Of a stretch of 64,000 nucleotides of DNA, positions 26,147 through 35,578 are shown piece after piece. The stretch is taken from assembly GCF_017515565.1 (NCBI RefSeq), contig NZ_JAFWFN010000004.1:62001-126000 (forward strand), in the 5' to 3' direction. How positions within the stretch are numbered: the stretch's first letter is position 1; each line of letters starts with the position of its first letter. The DNA is from Halomonas sp. GTDB lineage: Bacteria; Pseudomonadota; Gammaproteobacteria; Pseudomonadales; Halomonadaceae. The notes beneath the pieces were generated by a model, which was not told the DNA's origin, ran no database searches, and saw nothing but the letters and a program-made list of their open reading frames with translations. Made by a program: the position numbers and the translations under genes.

Positions 26147-29014
26147 TTAATCAGTCGCGGTGGTTGTGGGTGAGTCGGCTGTTTTAGATAAAGGGCGAAG
26201 TGCTTCGCGATAGGCGTTAATGTCACTTGGTTCATCGCCTGGGTTAAAACGAATATCCAGCTGCTGCGACAGCAAAGAGGGCCACAGCGCTTGAAGTTCC
26301 TCGGCGCTTACCTCTAAAGCGAGCGCCGCTAGCTGCTCGCGGCGGTCGAAGCGAACCTCTTCCAGTGCCGTTGCCTGCCAAAAGCGATTGGCCATCCCTT
26401 GTAAGCTGGTGTCCCGCTGGCGCAGCCGGTCATGAACCGCCTGGCGGTGGGGGGCCAGCGTTTCATCGGTGAGCAGTGCCAGCCGCTCACCCGCCATGCC
26501 CATAAAGGCATCCATACGTTCGGCAATAGTCGTGCTGTCGACATCAGGCGACTGCACGACAAGGGCTAGGCCCGGTGCTTCAAGTAGTGGCAAATAGCCC
26601 GCATTGACGATATAGCCCAGTTGCTCCTCGGTACGCAGCTGCTGATAGAACGGCGTGTCTAGCCACTGCGCCAAAACGCTAATCATGGCTTGTTCTTCAA
26701 TGGTTTGGTTGCGCCCTTGGAAGTAACGCATTACCAGCGACTCTTCCCGGTTGCTGTGGGGATGCAGCACGCTCGCCTCATCGCTCACGGCTAACGGCGT
26801 TAGTTCGCGAATGTCGTCGCGGGTTAAGCGAGGCGTAAGCGCATCGCGTATCACGCTTGCCTGTTCGCTTGCCAGCGTTGCATCCAGATTGCCAATCGCC
26901 ATCGCGTCTACATATAGGTCTTTCAAGAAACGTTTGCGAAAGTCTTCTAAGTGCTGGCGCTCCATGCGTTGGCTAGCGTTAAGTAGCTCTGCGCTTGACC
27001 ACTGGGGGGTAAGGAGCGCTTCCCCTAGGGTGCGGCTGGCTTGCCCGTATAGCGATGCCTGAGGCGCATTGCGCCATTCGCGCTGAAGCTGGTAGCGCAC
27101 GCGCTCAAACTCGCTGGGCGAGATGTGGGCGGTTTTTAGCTGCTCAATCGCTTGCTCAATGAGCGGCGTTTGGCCGTCACGCCAGCCAGAAAACGACAGC
27201 GTGATGCCCCGAGCATGGGGGTAAGCGCTAAACGCTTGCCCAGCAAGCCAAGCAGGGTAAAGCGATTCGTTTAAGCTGTCATTCAGCCAGCTTGCCAGTA
27301 GGCGGTTAAGGACGGCCTCTTCTGCTGAGTAGCTGGCGCTAGGATGCTGCAGGCTGACACGCCACTCAACGCTTGGGGTGTTAAAGCGGGCGTCCTGCAT
27401 ATGCCACGCGGTAAATGTTGAGGCATCTACCAATACGCTGGGCCGCTCATCTTGCCCCGACAGCAGTGTTAAGTCGTTGGCAATAAAGGGGTTGGGTTCT
27501 GGTAGCGCTAAACCGCTCAATACTTGGCCTTGCCGGTTGGGAAGCTCTTCTCGCCACTGGGTGTTAAACCAGGGGGAGACCGTCTCGCTCTCAACGTCTG
27601 GGGCTGAGTAGAAGCGCAGCATATTGTCAGGGGTTAGCGCGTCTAGATAGACCTGCTGGCGCTCACCATCCATACCATCCATGCGGTAGGGTGCGTACTG
27701 CACGTCTTCCACTGGGTAGCGAGAGAGGCTCATCGCTAAACGTGTGGCTTCCTGTTGTGGCGCACCGTGTTGCTGGAAACGAAAGGCTTGTTCGCTAAGG
27801 CTTTTTTGTTCGTCGTAACGCCAGCTATCTATTCCCTCTTCGCGGATCTTTTCAATAGCAGTAAACAGGGTGGCTTCGATATCATCCAGCCGTTCAGCGC
27901 CGGTGGGCGTCAGGCTGATGGAAATTGTAAATAACGCTTCGTTGCCATCGCCTCGGCCAACCCCTGCCGAAAGTGCATCGGCCAAGCCTGCTTCTCGTAG
28001 CACCGCAAGGAGGCTGCCATCACCTTCATCGCCCAATAGGTGGGAGATCAGTTGGGTCGGTTTAGTGCGGTACTCCTCGGTGGGGTCGGGAACCGGGAAG
28101 TAGAAGCGCAATTGACGGCGATCCTGCAGCGACTGACGCTCAACATAGCGGGGTAGGGTGTCGGTATCCACCAGCGGGACATCAATGGTCGGCACGCTAA
28201 GCCCGTTATCTGGGATGTCGGCAAACCGCTCAACAACCCACGCTTCAAGGGTGTCCAGCGACTGAGGTGCCACGACGGCCAAGTTCATTACATTGGCGTC
28301 ATAATGACGATGGTAGAAATCAATAACCCGCTCCCGCAGCGTTGCCTCGCCTTCGGGCGGGTTCGCTAGGGTGTCGCGGCTGCCAACGGCAAAGCCAGTG
28401 GTGGGGTTGTCAGGGTTTAGCAGCTGGTTCAAAACATCGTTTTCACGGCGCGACTCATCACGGATGCGCGCCATATACTCCGAGTGAACAATATTTCGTT
28501 CGCTTTCTAACTTGTCGGCATTGAATAGCGGCGATAGAAAGAACTCGCTAAAGCGATCTAGCGCGCCCGGCAATGCAGAGGGCTCTATGTCGAAAAAGTA
28601 GTTAGTGTCCTGTTGGGCCGTAAACGCATTGTGGGCGCCGGCGTTATCCGAAATATAGCGCTGGTAGGCGTCTGATTCGGGGTAGGTCTCGGTGCCCAGA
28701 AATAGCATGTGCTCTAGAAAATGGGCCAAACCTTGTAAATCGTCGGGGTCCTGGGCACTGCCTACGCGAACGTTCATAGAGGCAGCGGCTTTATCGGCGT
28801 CAGGGTCGCTAACCAGTAAGGCTTGAAGACCGTTTTCCAGGGTGAGTACCCGGTAGTCACGGCTATCAAATGGGCTAACCGTCGGCGTAGTGACGTCAGC
28901 GATTGGCGTCTCTTCGGCAAAAGCACTCGGTGCCCACCACGCGATACTGGCGGCAATGCCAATAGCGGCCTGTTGGGCAAAGGGTGGGGCGAACATTTTA
29001 TAAGGTCGCAACAT
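26147..29014 (-). CDS. Periplasmic M16 (pitrilysin/insulinase-type) metalloprotease
   Basis: 955 residues. A signal peptide ends at ...WWAPSAFAEE (about residue 34), so it is exported. The zinc site is the inverted HxxEH motif, HFLEHMLFLG near residue 93, with the downstream glutamate in the NIVHSEYMARIRDE region. Four M16 domains are expected from the length, matching pitrilysin (PtrA) rather than the half-size enzymes. The start ATG overlaps the stop of the upstream SRAP-like gene by one base (TAATG), implying coupling. Likely degrades oligopeptides in the periplasm. Confidence 0.9.
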   Translation of the reverse strand: MLRPYKMFAPPFAQQAAIGIAASIAWWAPSAFAEETPIADVTTPTVSPFDSRDYRVLTLENGLQALLVSDPDADKAAASMNVRVGSAQDPDDLQGLAHFLEHMLFLGTETYPESDAYQRYISDNAGAHNAFTAQQDTNYFFDIEPSALPGALDRFSEFFLSPLFNADKLESERNIVHSEYMARIRDESRRENDVLNQLLNPDNPTTGFAVGSRDTLANPPEGEATLRERVIDFYHRHYDANVMNLAVVAPQSLDTLEAWVVERFADIPDNGLSVPTIDVPLVDTDTLPRYVERQSLQDRRQLRFYFPVPDPTEEYRTKPTQLISHLLGDEGDGSLLAVLREAGLADALSAGVGRGDGNEALFTISISLTPTGAERLDDIEATLFTAIEKIREEGIDSWRYDEQKSLSEQAFRFQQHGAPQQEATRLAMSLSRYPVEDVQYAPYRMDGMDGERQQVYLDALTPDNMLRFYSAPDVESETVSPWFNTQWREELPNRQGQVLSGLALPEPNPFIANDLTLLSGQDERPSVLVDASTFTAWHMQDARFNTPSVEWRVSLQHPSASYSAEEAVLNRLLASWLNDSLNESLYPAWLAGQAFSAYPHARGITLSFSGWRDGQTPLIEQAIEQLKTAHISPSEFERVRYQLQREWRNAPQASLYGQASRTLGEALLTPQWSSAELLNASQRMERQHLEDFRKRFLKDLYVDAMAIGNLDATLASEQASVIRDALTPRLTRDDIRELTPLAVSDEASVLHPHSNREESLVMRYFQGRNQTIEEQAMISVLAQWLDTPFYQQLRTEEQLGYIVNAGYLPLLEAPGLALVVQSPDVDSTTIAERMDAFMGMAGERLALLTDETLAPHRQAVHDRLRQRDTSLQGMANRFWQATALEEVRFDRREQLAALALEVSAEELQALWPSLLSQQLDIRFNPGDEPSDINAYREALRPLSKTADSPTTTATD

Positions 29015-29700
29015 TAAAACTCCTGTGACACAGCCCAGCGCAGCATCGGCCCAGTAGGGTGGGCGCAGGACGATGACTGATAGGCAGGGTTATTAACATG
29101 TTTTGATACCGGAAAAGCGCCTAACAGTTCCAATGGCGCAGGCACTAATTGTGCTTTAAGTTCGGCTAGTGGTGTGGCTGGGTCTAACCAGCGCGTTAAC
29201 GCTTCCGGGGCAATGACCACCGGTAATCGATCAGTAAGTGATGATAAGCAGGCGTTAGCTGGCACGCTGATCAACGCCGTAGAGTCGGTAAAAGTGGTTA
29301 GCGTGGTGTGATAGCGGCACCAAAGCGCGCCGAGTAACAGGGGGGTACGAGCCACGTGAGTGACTAAGTAGGGCTGCTTACTTCGCGGCTGCGTTTTCCA
29401 AACGTAAAAACCGCTGACGGGTATCACACAGCGCCGAGCGCTAAAGGCGTCGTTAAACATCGCGCGTGACGTTAGTGTTTCGGCGCGTGCGCAGTGGGGG
29501 GCGTGATCAAGCACCTTCAGCCAAGGAGGGGTCAGGCCCCAAAACAGCGGTTGTAATTGATACTTGCCCTGCTCAAGGCGAAGTGCTGAAACAGGTTGGC
29601 GCGGCGACAAGTTAGGCGACTCAATCAGCGCTTCTGAGTTGCCAAGGGATGGCACTAGGTTTGAAAGAGATAGGCGTTGCACGTGTAGGCGTCCCGTCAT
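29014..29700 (-). CDS. SRAP/HMCES (YedK-like) fold protein with all catalytic residues replaced
   Basis: 228 residues from ATG 29700, set by AAGGAGA 8 nt upstream. The fold is recognisable by alignment with E. coli YedK from memory: PLFWGLTPPWL, ARAETLTSRAMF, RRCVIPVSGFYVWK, KQPYLV, DRLPVVIAPEAL and HPVSK-like FPVSKHVNNP. However, Cys2 of MCGR is Thr (MTGR), the Asn of NAR is Cys (HCARAET), the Glu of GFYEW is Val (GFYVW), and the His of HDR is Thr (LTDR). It should therefore be unable to crosslink abasic DNA. Cotranscribed with the M16 protease. Role unknown; perhaps DNA binding only. Confidence 0.8.
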   Translation of the reverse strand: MTGRLHVQRLSLSNLVPSLGNSEALIESPNLSPRQPVSALRLEQGKYQLQPLFWGLTPPWLKVLDHAPHCARAETLTSRAMFNDAFSARRCVIPVSGFYVWKTQPRSKQPYLVTHVARTPLLLGALWCRYHTTLTTFTDSTALISVPANACLSSLTDRLPVVIAPEALTRWLDPATPLAELKAQLVPAPLELLGAFPVSKHVNNPAYQSSSCAHPTGPMLRWAVSQEF

Positions 29701-29884
29701 GCCTGTCTCCTTATGTGAAATTGCCAAAAAAAGTGTGGGGAGGCGGGTGCGAGAAGAATACGGTAATTGTAGCGTTTTAGTGTCGAAAACAGTGTTCGAT
29801 GTAAGGTATCCTATATCACCCCTTGCTCACGCTAAAGCGCGATGAGGCATTCTTCCTGTTTGCCGTTGACCCTAAGAGATCGCC

Positions 29885-30499
29885 ATGGCCCGTCCTAGAC
29901 AGCATGCGCCCGATGCCCTCCACGCGCAGGTCATGTACGCTTGTGATGAGTGGTTGGCTAACCAGCCAGTCCATGGTTTGTCACTGCGTGCCTTGGCCCG
30001 AGACGTGGGCTGCGCGCCCAGTACGCTGCTAAAACTGTATGGCAGCTTTAACAACTTACTGCAGCACGTCAACGTCGAAACGCTTGCACGTTTGCAGCAT
30101 ACCATTACTAGCCTGCCAGCAGATGATCCTGAGCCTTGGTTGCGCTCGCTGGCGCTTGCCTATTGGCACTTTGCTGAGCAAGACTGCTATCGCTGGCAAC
30201 TGCTGTTTGACTATCCCCTGGCTCAAGAAGGCGAGTTGGATCAGCGTCAAAGCGACTTGATCGAAGCGCTTTTTACCCAGGTTGAAACGTCGTTAAAGCA
30301 GTATCAACCCGCGTTGGGTGATCTGGAGGCGCGCCGCCTGGGGCGTACCCTTTGGGGTAGTGTTCATGGGCTAGTGCAGTTGGGTCTAAACGAGCGGTTA
30401 GGCTATTGGCAGGGGCAGCAGCTCAAAGTAGATGAGTTGCTGGATCAGTTAATGAGTACTGTGCTAGCAGGCTTACGCCATCGGGAGGCGGCGACGTGA
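29885..30499 (+). CDS. TetR family transcriptional regulator
   Basis: 204 residues. The N-terminal helix-turn-helix (VHGLSLRALARDVGCAPSTLLKLYGSFNNLLQHVN, residues ~30-64) is of TetR type. The C-terminal ligand domain contains WLRSLALAYWHFAEQDCYRWQLLFDY and ARRLGRTLWGSVHGLVQLGLNERL, like the WHG-domain subgroup. It overlaps the plsC-type gene by 4 bp (GTGA), so it probably regulates its own operon. A weak inverted repeat (TCGAA-n7-TTCGA near 29783) lies in the divergent gap to the SRAP-like gene and is only a candidate operator. Confidence 0.88.
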   Translation: MARPRQHAPDALHAQVMYACDEWLANQPVHGLSLRALARDVGCAPSTLLKLYGSFNNLLQHVNVETLARLQHTITSLPADDPEPWLRSLALAYWHFAEQDCYRWQLLFDYPLAQEGELDQRQSDLIEALFTQVETSLKQYQPALGDLEARRLGRTLWGSVHGLVQLGLNERLGYWQGQQLKVDELLDQLMSTVLAGLRHREAAT

Positions 30500-31158
30500 C
30501 ATGGCCGGTCAAATGTGTCCGCTATGTCCTGCGTAGCGCTATCTATTTAGTCATGCGCCTTTGCTATCGGCTTAGCATTCACGGTCGTCACCACTTGCCC
30601 AAAAAGGGCGCGGCGCTGGTGGTTTGTAATCACGTTAGCTTTATGGATGCGCTGGTATTAGGCGGGGCTAGCCCTAGGCCGCTGCGGTTTGTGATGGACC
30701 AGCCTATTTTCGACTCCCGCTGGCTTAAGTGGTGGTTCCAGCTGGTAGGCGCTATTCCTATCGAGTCTGAGCGGCATAGTCCGGGGGCGCTGCGTCGTGC
30801 GCTGGATGATGTCAGTAGCGCGCTACGCCAAGGTGAAATTGTGATGGTCTTCCCGGAGGGGCGCCTTACCCCCGATGGCGATATTCACACGTTTCGTCGC
30901 GGTCTTGAAACCATACTGGCCCGGGACAATGTGCCGGTTATTCCTGCTGGTATTGCAGGGCTATGGGGGTCTTGGACATCGCACTATGGTGGCAAAGCGC
31001 TTAAAAAGTGGCCTGCCCGCTTCCGTGCGCCGGTCAGCCTCCACTTTGGCCCCCCGGTCATGGCCCAAGAGGCAGAAGAAATTGCGTTACGGCGCTTTTT
31101 GGAGGCTCGGGTACGGGCGCTTAAAGCGGCTGGAGATAATGAAATTGCCCACCGTTAG
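30496..31158 (+). CDS. 1-acylglycerol-3-phosphate O-acyltransferase-like protein (PlsC family)
   Basis: 220 residues, GTG start overlapping the TetR stop. An N-terminal membrane segment is followed by the acyltransferase motifs I (NHVSFMDALVL, H-x4-D) and III (FPEGRLTPDG), with motif IV near VIPAGIAG. The family transfers acyl groups to lysophosphatidate on the inner membrane face. Being in an operon with a TetR regulator rather than standing alone suggests a second, regulated enzyme beside a housekeeping PlsC elsewhere; this is inference. Confidence 0.87.
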   Translation: MTWPVKCVRYVLRSAIYLVMRLCYRLSIHGRHHLPKKGAALVVCNHVSFMDALVLGGASPRPLRFVMDQPIFDSRWLKWWFQLVGAIPIESERHSPGALRRALDDVSSALRQGEIVMVFPEGRLTPDGDIHTFRRGLETILARDNVPVIPAGIAGLWGSWTSHYGGKALKKWPARFRAPVSLHFGPPVMAQEAEEIALRRFLEARVRALKAAGDNEIAHR

Positions 31159-31169
31159 TGTAGGTGGGC
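31147..31169. terminator. Hairpin between convergent plsC-like and corB genes
   Basis: GCCCACC (31147-31153) and GGTGGGC (31163-31169) form a 7-bp stem with a 9-nt loop over the plsC-like stop codon. A short T-rich tail exists only on the minus side (AATTTC). Probably a bidirectional or minus-strand terminator. Confidence 0.5.
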
Positions 31170-31185
31170 GTGTAAAGGCTGAGTG

Positions 31186-32460
31186 CTAGCGGCGGGGCAG
31201 GCGCTGTTTTTGCCAGCAGCGTGCCGACGTAATCAGGTTGTCGCGGATTTCAAGAATTTCCATACGGGTATTGCCAATCTGCAGGCTAGCAGGCCCCTCT
31301 GGAAACGCCTCTAAATGCTCTAAAATTAAACCATTTAGCGTTTTGGGGCCGTCGGTAGGTAGTTGCCAGCCAAGCATCTTGTTGATGTCGCGGATGTTAG
31401 CTGTGCCTTCGATAACATGGCTGCCATCATCCTGCTGATGAATCTCTTCATCTTCTGATACGTCGGTGGTGAACTCGCCAACGATCTCTTCAAGAATATC
31501 CTCTAGCGTCACCAATCCTTCCACATCGCCGTACTCATCGACCACTATGCCAATGCGGCGCTTCTGTTTTTGGAAGTTAAGTAACTGCGTGTGTAGCGGC
31601 GTCGACTCGGGAATGAAGTACGGTTCGCGGGCCTCTTGCACAATGGCTGCTTTAGTGACTTCGCTACGCGATAAAAAACGCGCGGCATTGCGTAAATGCA
31701 ACATGCCAATGATGTTGTTGATATCACCTTTATAGACCGGCAGGCGGGTATGCTGACTGGTGCGGATTTGGGTCAGAATATCTTCAAGCGAGTCGTCTAG
31801 GTCGATACCCAGCACTTCGTGCCGGGGTACCAAAATATCGTTAACGGTGACGTTCTCAAGATCGAGTATCGATAGCAGCATAGCCCGGTGGCGGTATGGG
31901 ATCAGCGTGCCAGCCTCATGAACCACCGTGCGCAGCTCGTCGCGGGTTAGGCTGTCGCCGCCGTTCTCAACGCTTTTAACCCCCACTAGGCGTAGTAGGC
32001 CATTGGAAATTACGTTCACCAGCCAGACAAGCGGATAAAGCAATTTCAGCAACGGCCCGAGCGCGACCGATGCGGGGTAGGCAATGCGTTCGGGTTTTAT
32101 GGCGGCGTAGGTTTTTGGCGTCACTTCAGCAAAGATAAGAATAGTGATCGTGAGTAATGCGGTGGAGATGGCGGGGCCTGATACATCGCCAAAAAAGTGG
32201 ATGGCAATAATTGTCGCGATAGAGGCGGCTAAATTATTAACAAAGTTATTGCCGATCAAAATGACGCCAATTAATCGGTCTGGACGCGAAAGCAGTCGTA
32301 AAACCCGCTTTGCGCGACGATCACCGCTGTTGGCCTGATGGCTCAGGCGGTAGCGGTTTATCGACATCATGCCTGTTTCAGAACTGGAGAAGAAGGCAGA
32401 CAGCAGTATCAAGATAGCTAGCAGGCCGAACAGTAACCCCAGAGGGAAGTCGTCGCTCAA
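31186..32460 (-). CDS. CorB/YfjD-like membrane protein (DUF21, CBS pair, CorC/HlyC domain)
   Basis: 424 residues. The N-terminal DUF21 domain with about four membrane helices (FLGLLAILILLSAFFSSSETGMMSINRYRL; the FSSSETG motif is typical) is followed by two CBS domains (NDILVPRHEVLGIDLDD, RRIGIVVDEYGDVEGLVTLEDILEEIVGEF) and a CorC_HlyC domain (INKMLGWQLP... GNTRMEILEIRDN). The family is involved in magnesium/cobalt handling. Its place beside ypjD and ffh matches the E. coli corB(yfjD)-ypjD-ffh order. Ends convergent to the plsC-like gene. Confidence 0.9.
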   Translation of the reverse strand: MSDDFPLGLLFGLLAILILLSAFFSSSETGMMSINRYRLSHQANSGDRRAKRVLRLLSRPDRLIGVILIGNNFVNNLAASIATIIAIHFFGDVSGPAISTALLTITILIFAEVTPKTYAAIKPERIAYPASVALGPLLKLLYPLVWLVNVISNGLLRLVGVKSVENGGDSLTRDELRTVVHEAGTLIPYRHRAMLLSILDLENVTVNDILVPRHEVLGIDLDDSLEDILTQIRTSQHTRLPVYKGDINNIIGMLHLRNAARFLSRSEVTKAAIVQEAREPYFIPESTPLHTQLLNFQKQKRRIGIVVDEYGDVEGLVTLEDILEEIVGEFTTDVSEDEEIHQQDDGSHVIEGTANIRDINKMLGWQLPTDGPKTLNGLILEHLEAFPEGPASLQIGNTRMEILEIRDNLITSARCWQKQRLPRR

Positions 32461-32562
32461 GTCGAAAGTTCCTTTGTGGCGTATCAGGCTCGTTGTGTAG
32501 AAGTAAGGCGGTAGCGTGCCAGGCGCATATCAATAGAAGAACGCACCGCTAAGCTATCAGGC

Positions 32563-33360
32563 TTAACGGTTAAGTAAAATTTCCAATACAAATTTGCTGC
32601 CAAAATAAGCCAATATCAGTAGGCCGCAGCCGCCCAATGTCCAGCGTACGGCACGCATGCCACGCCAGCCAAAACGATAGCGTCCCACCAACAGCGTAGT
32701 GAAAATAATCCAAGCGCCCAGGGAAAGAACAGTTTTGTGCGCTAAGTGCTGGGCAAAAAAGTTGTCGAGGAAGATTAGCCCGCTGGCAATCGAGAGCGTG
32801 AGTAGCAAAATGCCTGCCCAGACCAGCTCAAATAGCACCCGCTCCATGGTGGTAAGCGGTGGTAATGATTGTACGATGCCGCGAATATGGTGATGGCGCA
32901 GTGCCTGGTTTTGTAAGCCGACAAGCACCGCCTGAACTGCGGCAATCGCGAGTGTTGCAAAGGCCAGCGCAGAGCTGACAGCGTGCAAAAATATACCGGG
33001 CGTTAAGCCGCTGTAGCTGCCTTGGCTGGGGAGCCAAGTGGCCACAATTAACGCGATGCCCGCCAGGGGGAAGAGTACAATGCCAGCGTTTAGCACCGGC
33101 TTAAATAGGCTGGCGACCAGCACCACATTCACCGCCACGGCCATCAGCAGCGTAGCGCTGGTGGTAAGGCCGGGCAAAAGCCCCGGCGCTTCGCCTACCA
33201 GTTGTACTACGACTGGAATGTGCAGTAAGAGCCCCAGTGCGCCCAGTAAGCGCACCATGCCCTGCCGGGGGGGCACTCGGCGAAAAAGAGTCATGCCCTG
33301 CCAAATAGCAGCGGCAACATAAACAACAAAAGCTATCGTGGCGAAAGGGAGCGCCTGCAT
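32563..33360 (-). CDS. ypjD: YpjD/CcsA-like inner membrane protein (cytochrome c assembly family)
   Basis: 265 residues with about eight hydrophobic segments. The cytochrome c assembly (CcsA/CcmF/C) signature region appears as FLHAVSSALAFATLAIAAVQA and then SIASGLIFLDNFFAQHLAHKTVLSLGAWIIF. E. coli YpjD sits in the same place, divergent from ffh. Such proteins can pass or bind heme, but YpjD itself has no firmly assigned heme role; it has been linked to CorC-family partners. Confidence 0.88.
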   Translation of the reverse strand: MQALPFATIAFVVYVAAAIWQGMTLFRRVPPRQGMVRLLGALGLLLHIPVVVQLVGEAPGLLPGLTTSATLLMAVAVNVVLVASLFKPVLNAGIVLFPLAGIALIVATWLPSQGSYSGLTPGIFLHAVSSALAFATLAIAAVQAVLVGLQNQALRHHHIRGIVQSLPPLTTMERVLFELVWAGILLLTLSIASGLIFLDNFFAQHLAHKTVLSLGAWIIFTTLLVGRYRFGWRGMRAVRWTLGGCGLLILAYFGSKFVLEILLNR

Positions 33361-33566
33361 GATGCTATCCGTGCGCCTTGCAGCGCGTTGCTGTGAAAAT
33401 CGATCAACTCAATAACTACTGCCTACTATAACTAATCACGGCGGCGCCGCACAGCCATGGATAGCCAACGCTATCACCATGGAGACTCGCGGGCTGAGCG
33501 CGTATAATCGTTATCCACATTCGTCCGGTGAATCCGCCCGGCGACAGCGACGGAGGCAGAGGCCCC

Positions 33567-34985
33567 ATGTTTCAGAATCTGAGCGAGCGTCTTTCCCAGA
33601 CGCTGAAGTCGATTAAAGGCCAGGCACGGCTGACCGACGATAATATTAAAGATACCTTGCGCGAAGTGCGTAAAGCACTTCTAGAGGCGGACGTTGCACT
33701 GCCGGTCGTGAAGGCGTTTATCGAACGCGTGCGCGAGCGTGCGGTGGGCCAAGAGGTTTCTAAGAGCCTTTCGCCTGGGCAGCAGTTTGTCAAAATCGTC
33801 CAGCAAGAGCTGGAAGCGATTATGGGCGAGGCCAACGAAGGCCTTACGCTAAAAGGCTCGCCAGCGGTTGTGCTGATGGCCGGTTTGCAGGGCGCAGGTA
33901 AAACCACCTCTGTTGCCAAGTTGGCCCGCTACCTGCGCGAGCGTGAGAAGAAAAAAGTGCTGGTGGTCTCTGCTGACGTGTATCGTCCGGCGGCGATCGA
34001 TCAGCTAGAAACGCTGGCCAAAGAGGTCGAGGTTGATTTCTTCCCCTCGCGCTCTGATCAAAAGCCCGTTGATATTGCCACGGCGGCCATTAAGCACGCC
34101 AAAATTCAGTTCCACGATGTGGTGCTGGTGGACACGGCCGGGCGGCTAGCCATTGATGAAGCCATGATGGCCGAGATCCAGGCGCTGCATAAAGCCATTT
34201 CACCGGATGAAACGCTGTTCGTAGTCGATGCTATGACCGGCCAGGATGCGGTGAATACCGCCAAAGCGTTTAATGAAGCGCTGCCGCTGACCGGGGTAAT
34301 CCTCACCAAGGCCGATGGTGACGCCCGTGGCGGTGCCGCGCTCTCGGTGCGTCATGTTACAGGCAAGCCGATTAAATTTATGGGTGTCGGTGAGAAGGTC
34401 GACGCCCTTGAGCCTTTCCACCCGGATCGCGTGGCCTCGCGGATTCTGGGCATGGGCGACATGCTGTCGCTCATTGAAGAAGCCGAACGTACGGTAGATA
34501 AGGATAAGGCCGCAAAGCTTGCCAAGAAGGTTAAAAAAGGCGATGGCTTTGACCTTGAGGACTTCCGCGACCAGCTCCAGCAGCTCAAGAAGATGGGCGG
34601 TATGGGTGGCCTGTTAGGCAAGTTGCCCGGAATGGGGCAAATGGCCGAGATGGCCCAGGGGCCCGGCCCGGAAAAAGAGCTGGGTAAGCTTGAGGCATTG
34701 ATTAATTCCATGACGCCGAAAGAGCGTCGTGCGCCCGATATCATCAACGGCTCTCGTAAGCGCCGCATTGCAGCGGGTGCCGGTCTTCAAGTGCCCGATT
34801 TGAACCGCCTGCTGAAACAGCATAAACAGATGCAGAAAATGATGAAGAAGGCGGGCAAGAAGGGCGGCATGCAGAAAATGATGCGGGGTATGTCCGGCAT
34901 GATGGGCGGTGGTGGTCCCGGCGGTCCCGGTGGCCCTGGTGGTATGGGCGGCATGGGTGGCCCAGGCGGGTTACCTTGGCGTTAA
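33567..34985 (+). CDS. ffh: Signal recognition particle protein Ffh
   Basis: 472 residues from ATG 33567 (MFQNLSERLSQTL), preceded by GGAGG at 33552; the in-frame GTG at 33528 is rejected. N domain (1-~90), G domain with GLQGAGKTTSVAKLA, DTAGRL, TKADGDARGGAAL and GEKVDALEPFHPDR, then the Met-rich M domain that binds 4.5S RNA and signal peptides (KMGGMGGLLGKLPGMGQMAEM, and the HKQMQKMMKKAGKKGGMQKMM region). The C-terminal tail is a GGPGGPGG-rich low-complexity run. Targets membrane proteins with FtsY, also in this window. Confidence 0.97.
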   Translation: MFQNLSERLSQTLKSIKGQARLTDDNIKDTLREVRKALLEADVALPVVKAFIERVRERAVGQEVSKSLSPGQQFVKIVQQELEAIMGEANEGLTLKGSPAVVLMAGLQGAGKTTSVAKLARYLREREKKKVLVVSADVYRPAAIDQLETLAKEVEVDFFPSRSDQKPVDIATAAIKHAKIQFHDVVLVDTAGRLAIDEAMMAEIQALHKAISPDETLFVVDAMTGQDAVNTAKAFNEALPLTGVILTKADGDARGGAALSVRHVTGKPIKFMGVGEKVDALEPFHPDRVASRILGMGDMLSLIEEAERTVDKDKAAKLAKKVKKGDGFDLEDFRDQLQQLKKMGGMGGLLGKLPGMGQMAEMAQGPGPEKELGKLEALINSMTPKERRAPDIINGSRKRRIAAGAGLQVPDLNRLLKQHKQMQKMMKKAGKKGGMQKMMRGMSGMMGGGGPGGPGGPGGMGGMGGPGGLPWR

Positions 34986-35051
34986 GCCGCTGAGCGTCGT
35001 TAATGAAGGCTTGGCAAGGTTGACGGCCTAAGAGTTTTCTGGCTGTCAGGC

Positions 35052-35080
35052 TTTCCAAGCCGGGCGCATTTGCGTAGAAT
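35052..35080 (+). promoter_or_regulatory. Candidate promoter for rpsP-rimM-trmD-rplS
   Basis: In the 298-bp ffh-rpsP gap, TTTCCA (35052-35057) is separated by 17 bp from TAGAAT (35075-35080). The -10 is good, the -35 weak. The remaining ~200 bp up to rpsP would be a long leader; I see no named regulatory RNA in it. Confidence 0.4.
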
Positions 35081-35283
35081 GCGGCCTCTTCATGCGTGGG
35101 TGTTGGCACAGCTATGCGTAATGGTAGCCGCGGCACCTTGCATCGAAGTGCTTAAAGTACTCAGTAATCACTGACTTATTGTTGTAAGTGATGACAGTAC
35201 CCTGAAATCAGCATGATGAGTGTTCTGATAGCGATGTGCGCTATTTCACACTCTCGTAACCTCAACCGAAGGATAGTTATCGT

Positions 35284-35532
35284 ATGGTTACCATTCGTTT
35301 GGCACGTGGTGGCGCCAAGAAGCGTCCCTTTTATCACCTGACTGTTACCGACTCTCGCAACGCCCGTGATGGCCGTTTCATCGAGCGTATCGGCTTCTTT
35401 AACCCGGTTGCCCGTGGTCAAGAAGAGCGTCTGCGCGTCGATCTAGACCGTGTAACTCACTGGCAGAGCCAAGGCGCCCAGCTGTCTGGTCGTGTTGCTG
35501 AGCTGGTTAAAGAAGCGCGTAAGCAGGCCTAA
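35284..35532 (+). CDS. rpsP: 30S ribosomal protein S16
   Basis: 82 residues with the complete S16 pattern: [39 protein letters not shown] and [29 protein letters not shown] precedes the ATG. First gene of the S16-RimM-TrmD-L19 operon. Confidence 0.98.
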   Translation: MVTIRLARGGAKKRPFYHLTVTDSRNARDGRFIERIGFFNPVARGQEERLRVDLDRVTHWQSQGAQLSGRVAELVKEARKQA

Positions 35533-35578
35533 GCTTGTTGTCGCGTGTTAAGTGCTGTTGCCGTTGGAGCTGTCGTCG

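Noticed and set aside
29778-29800. TetR self-operator candidate with arms TCGAA/TTCGA
   Set aside because: Only 5-bp arms; too weak to list as a site.
33361-33566. Possible 4.5S RNA or other small RNA near ffh
   Set aside because: No SRP RNA tetraloop motif (GGAA with its conserved stem) seen in the divergent gap.
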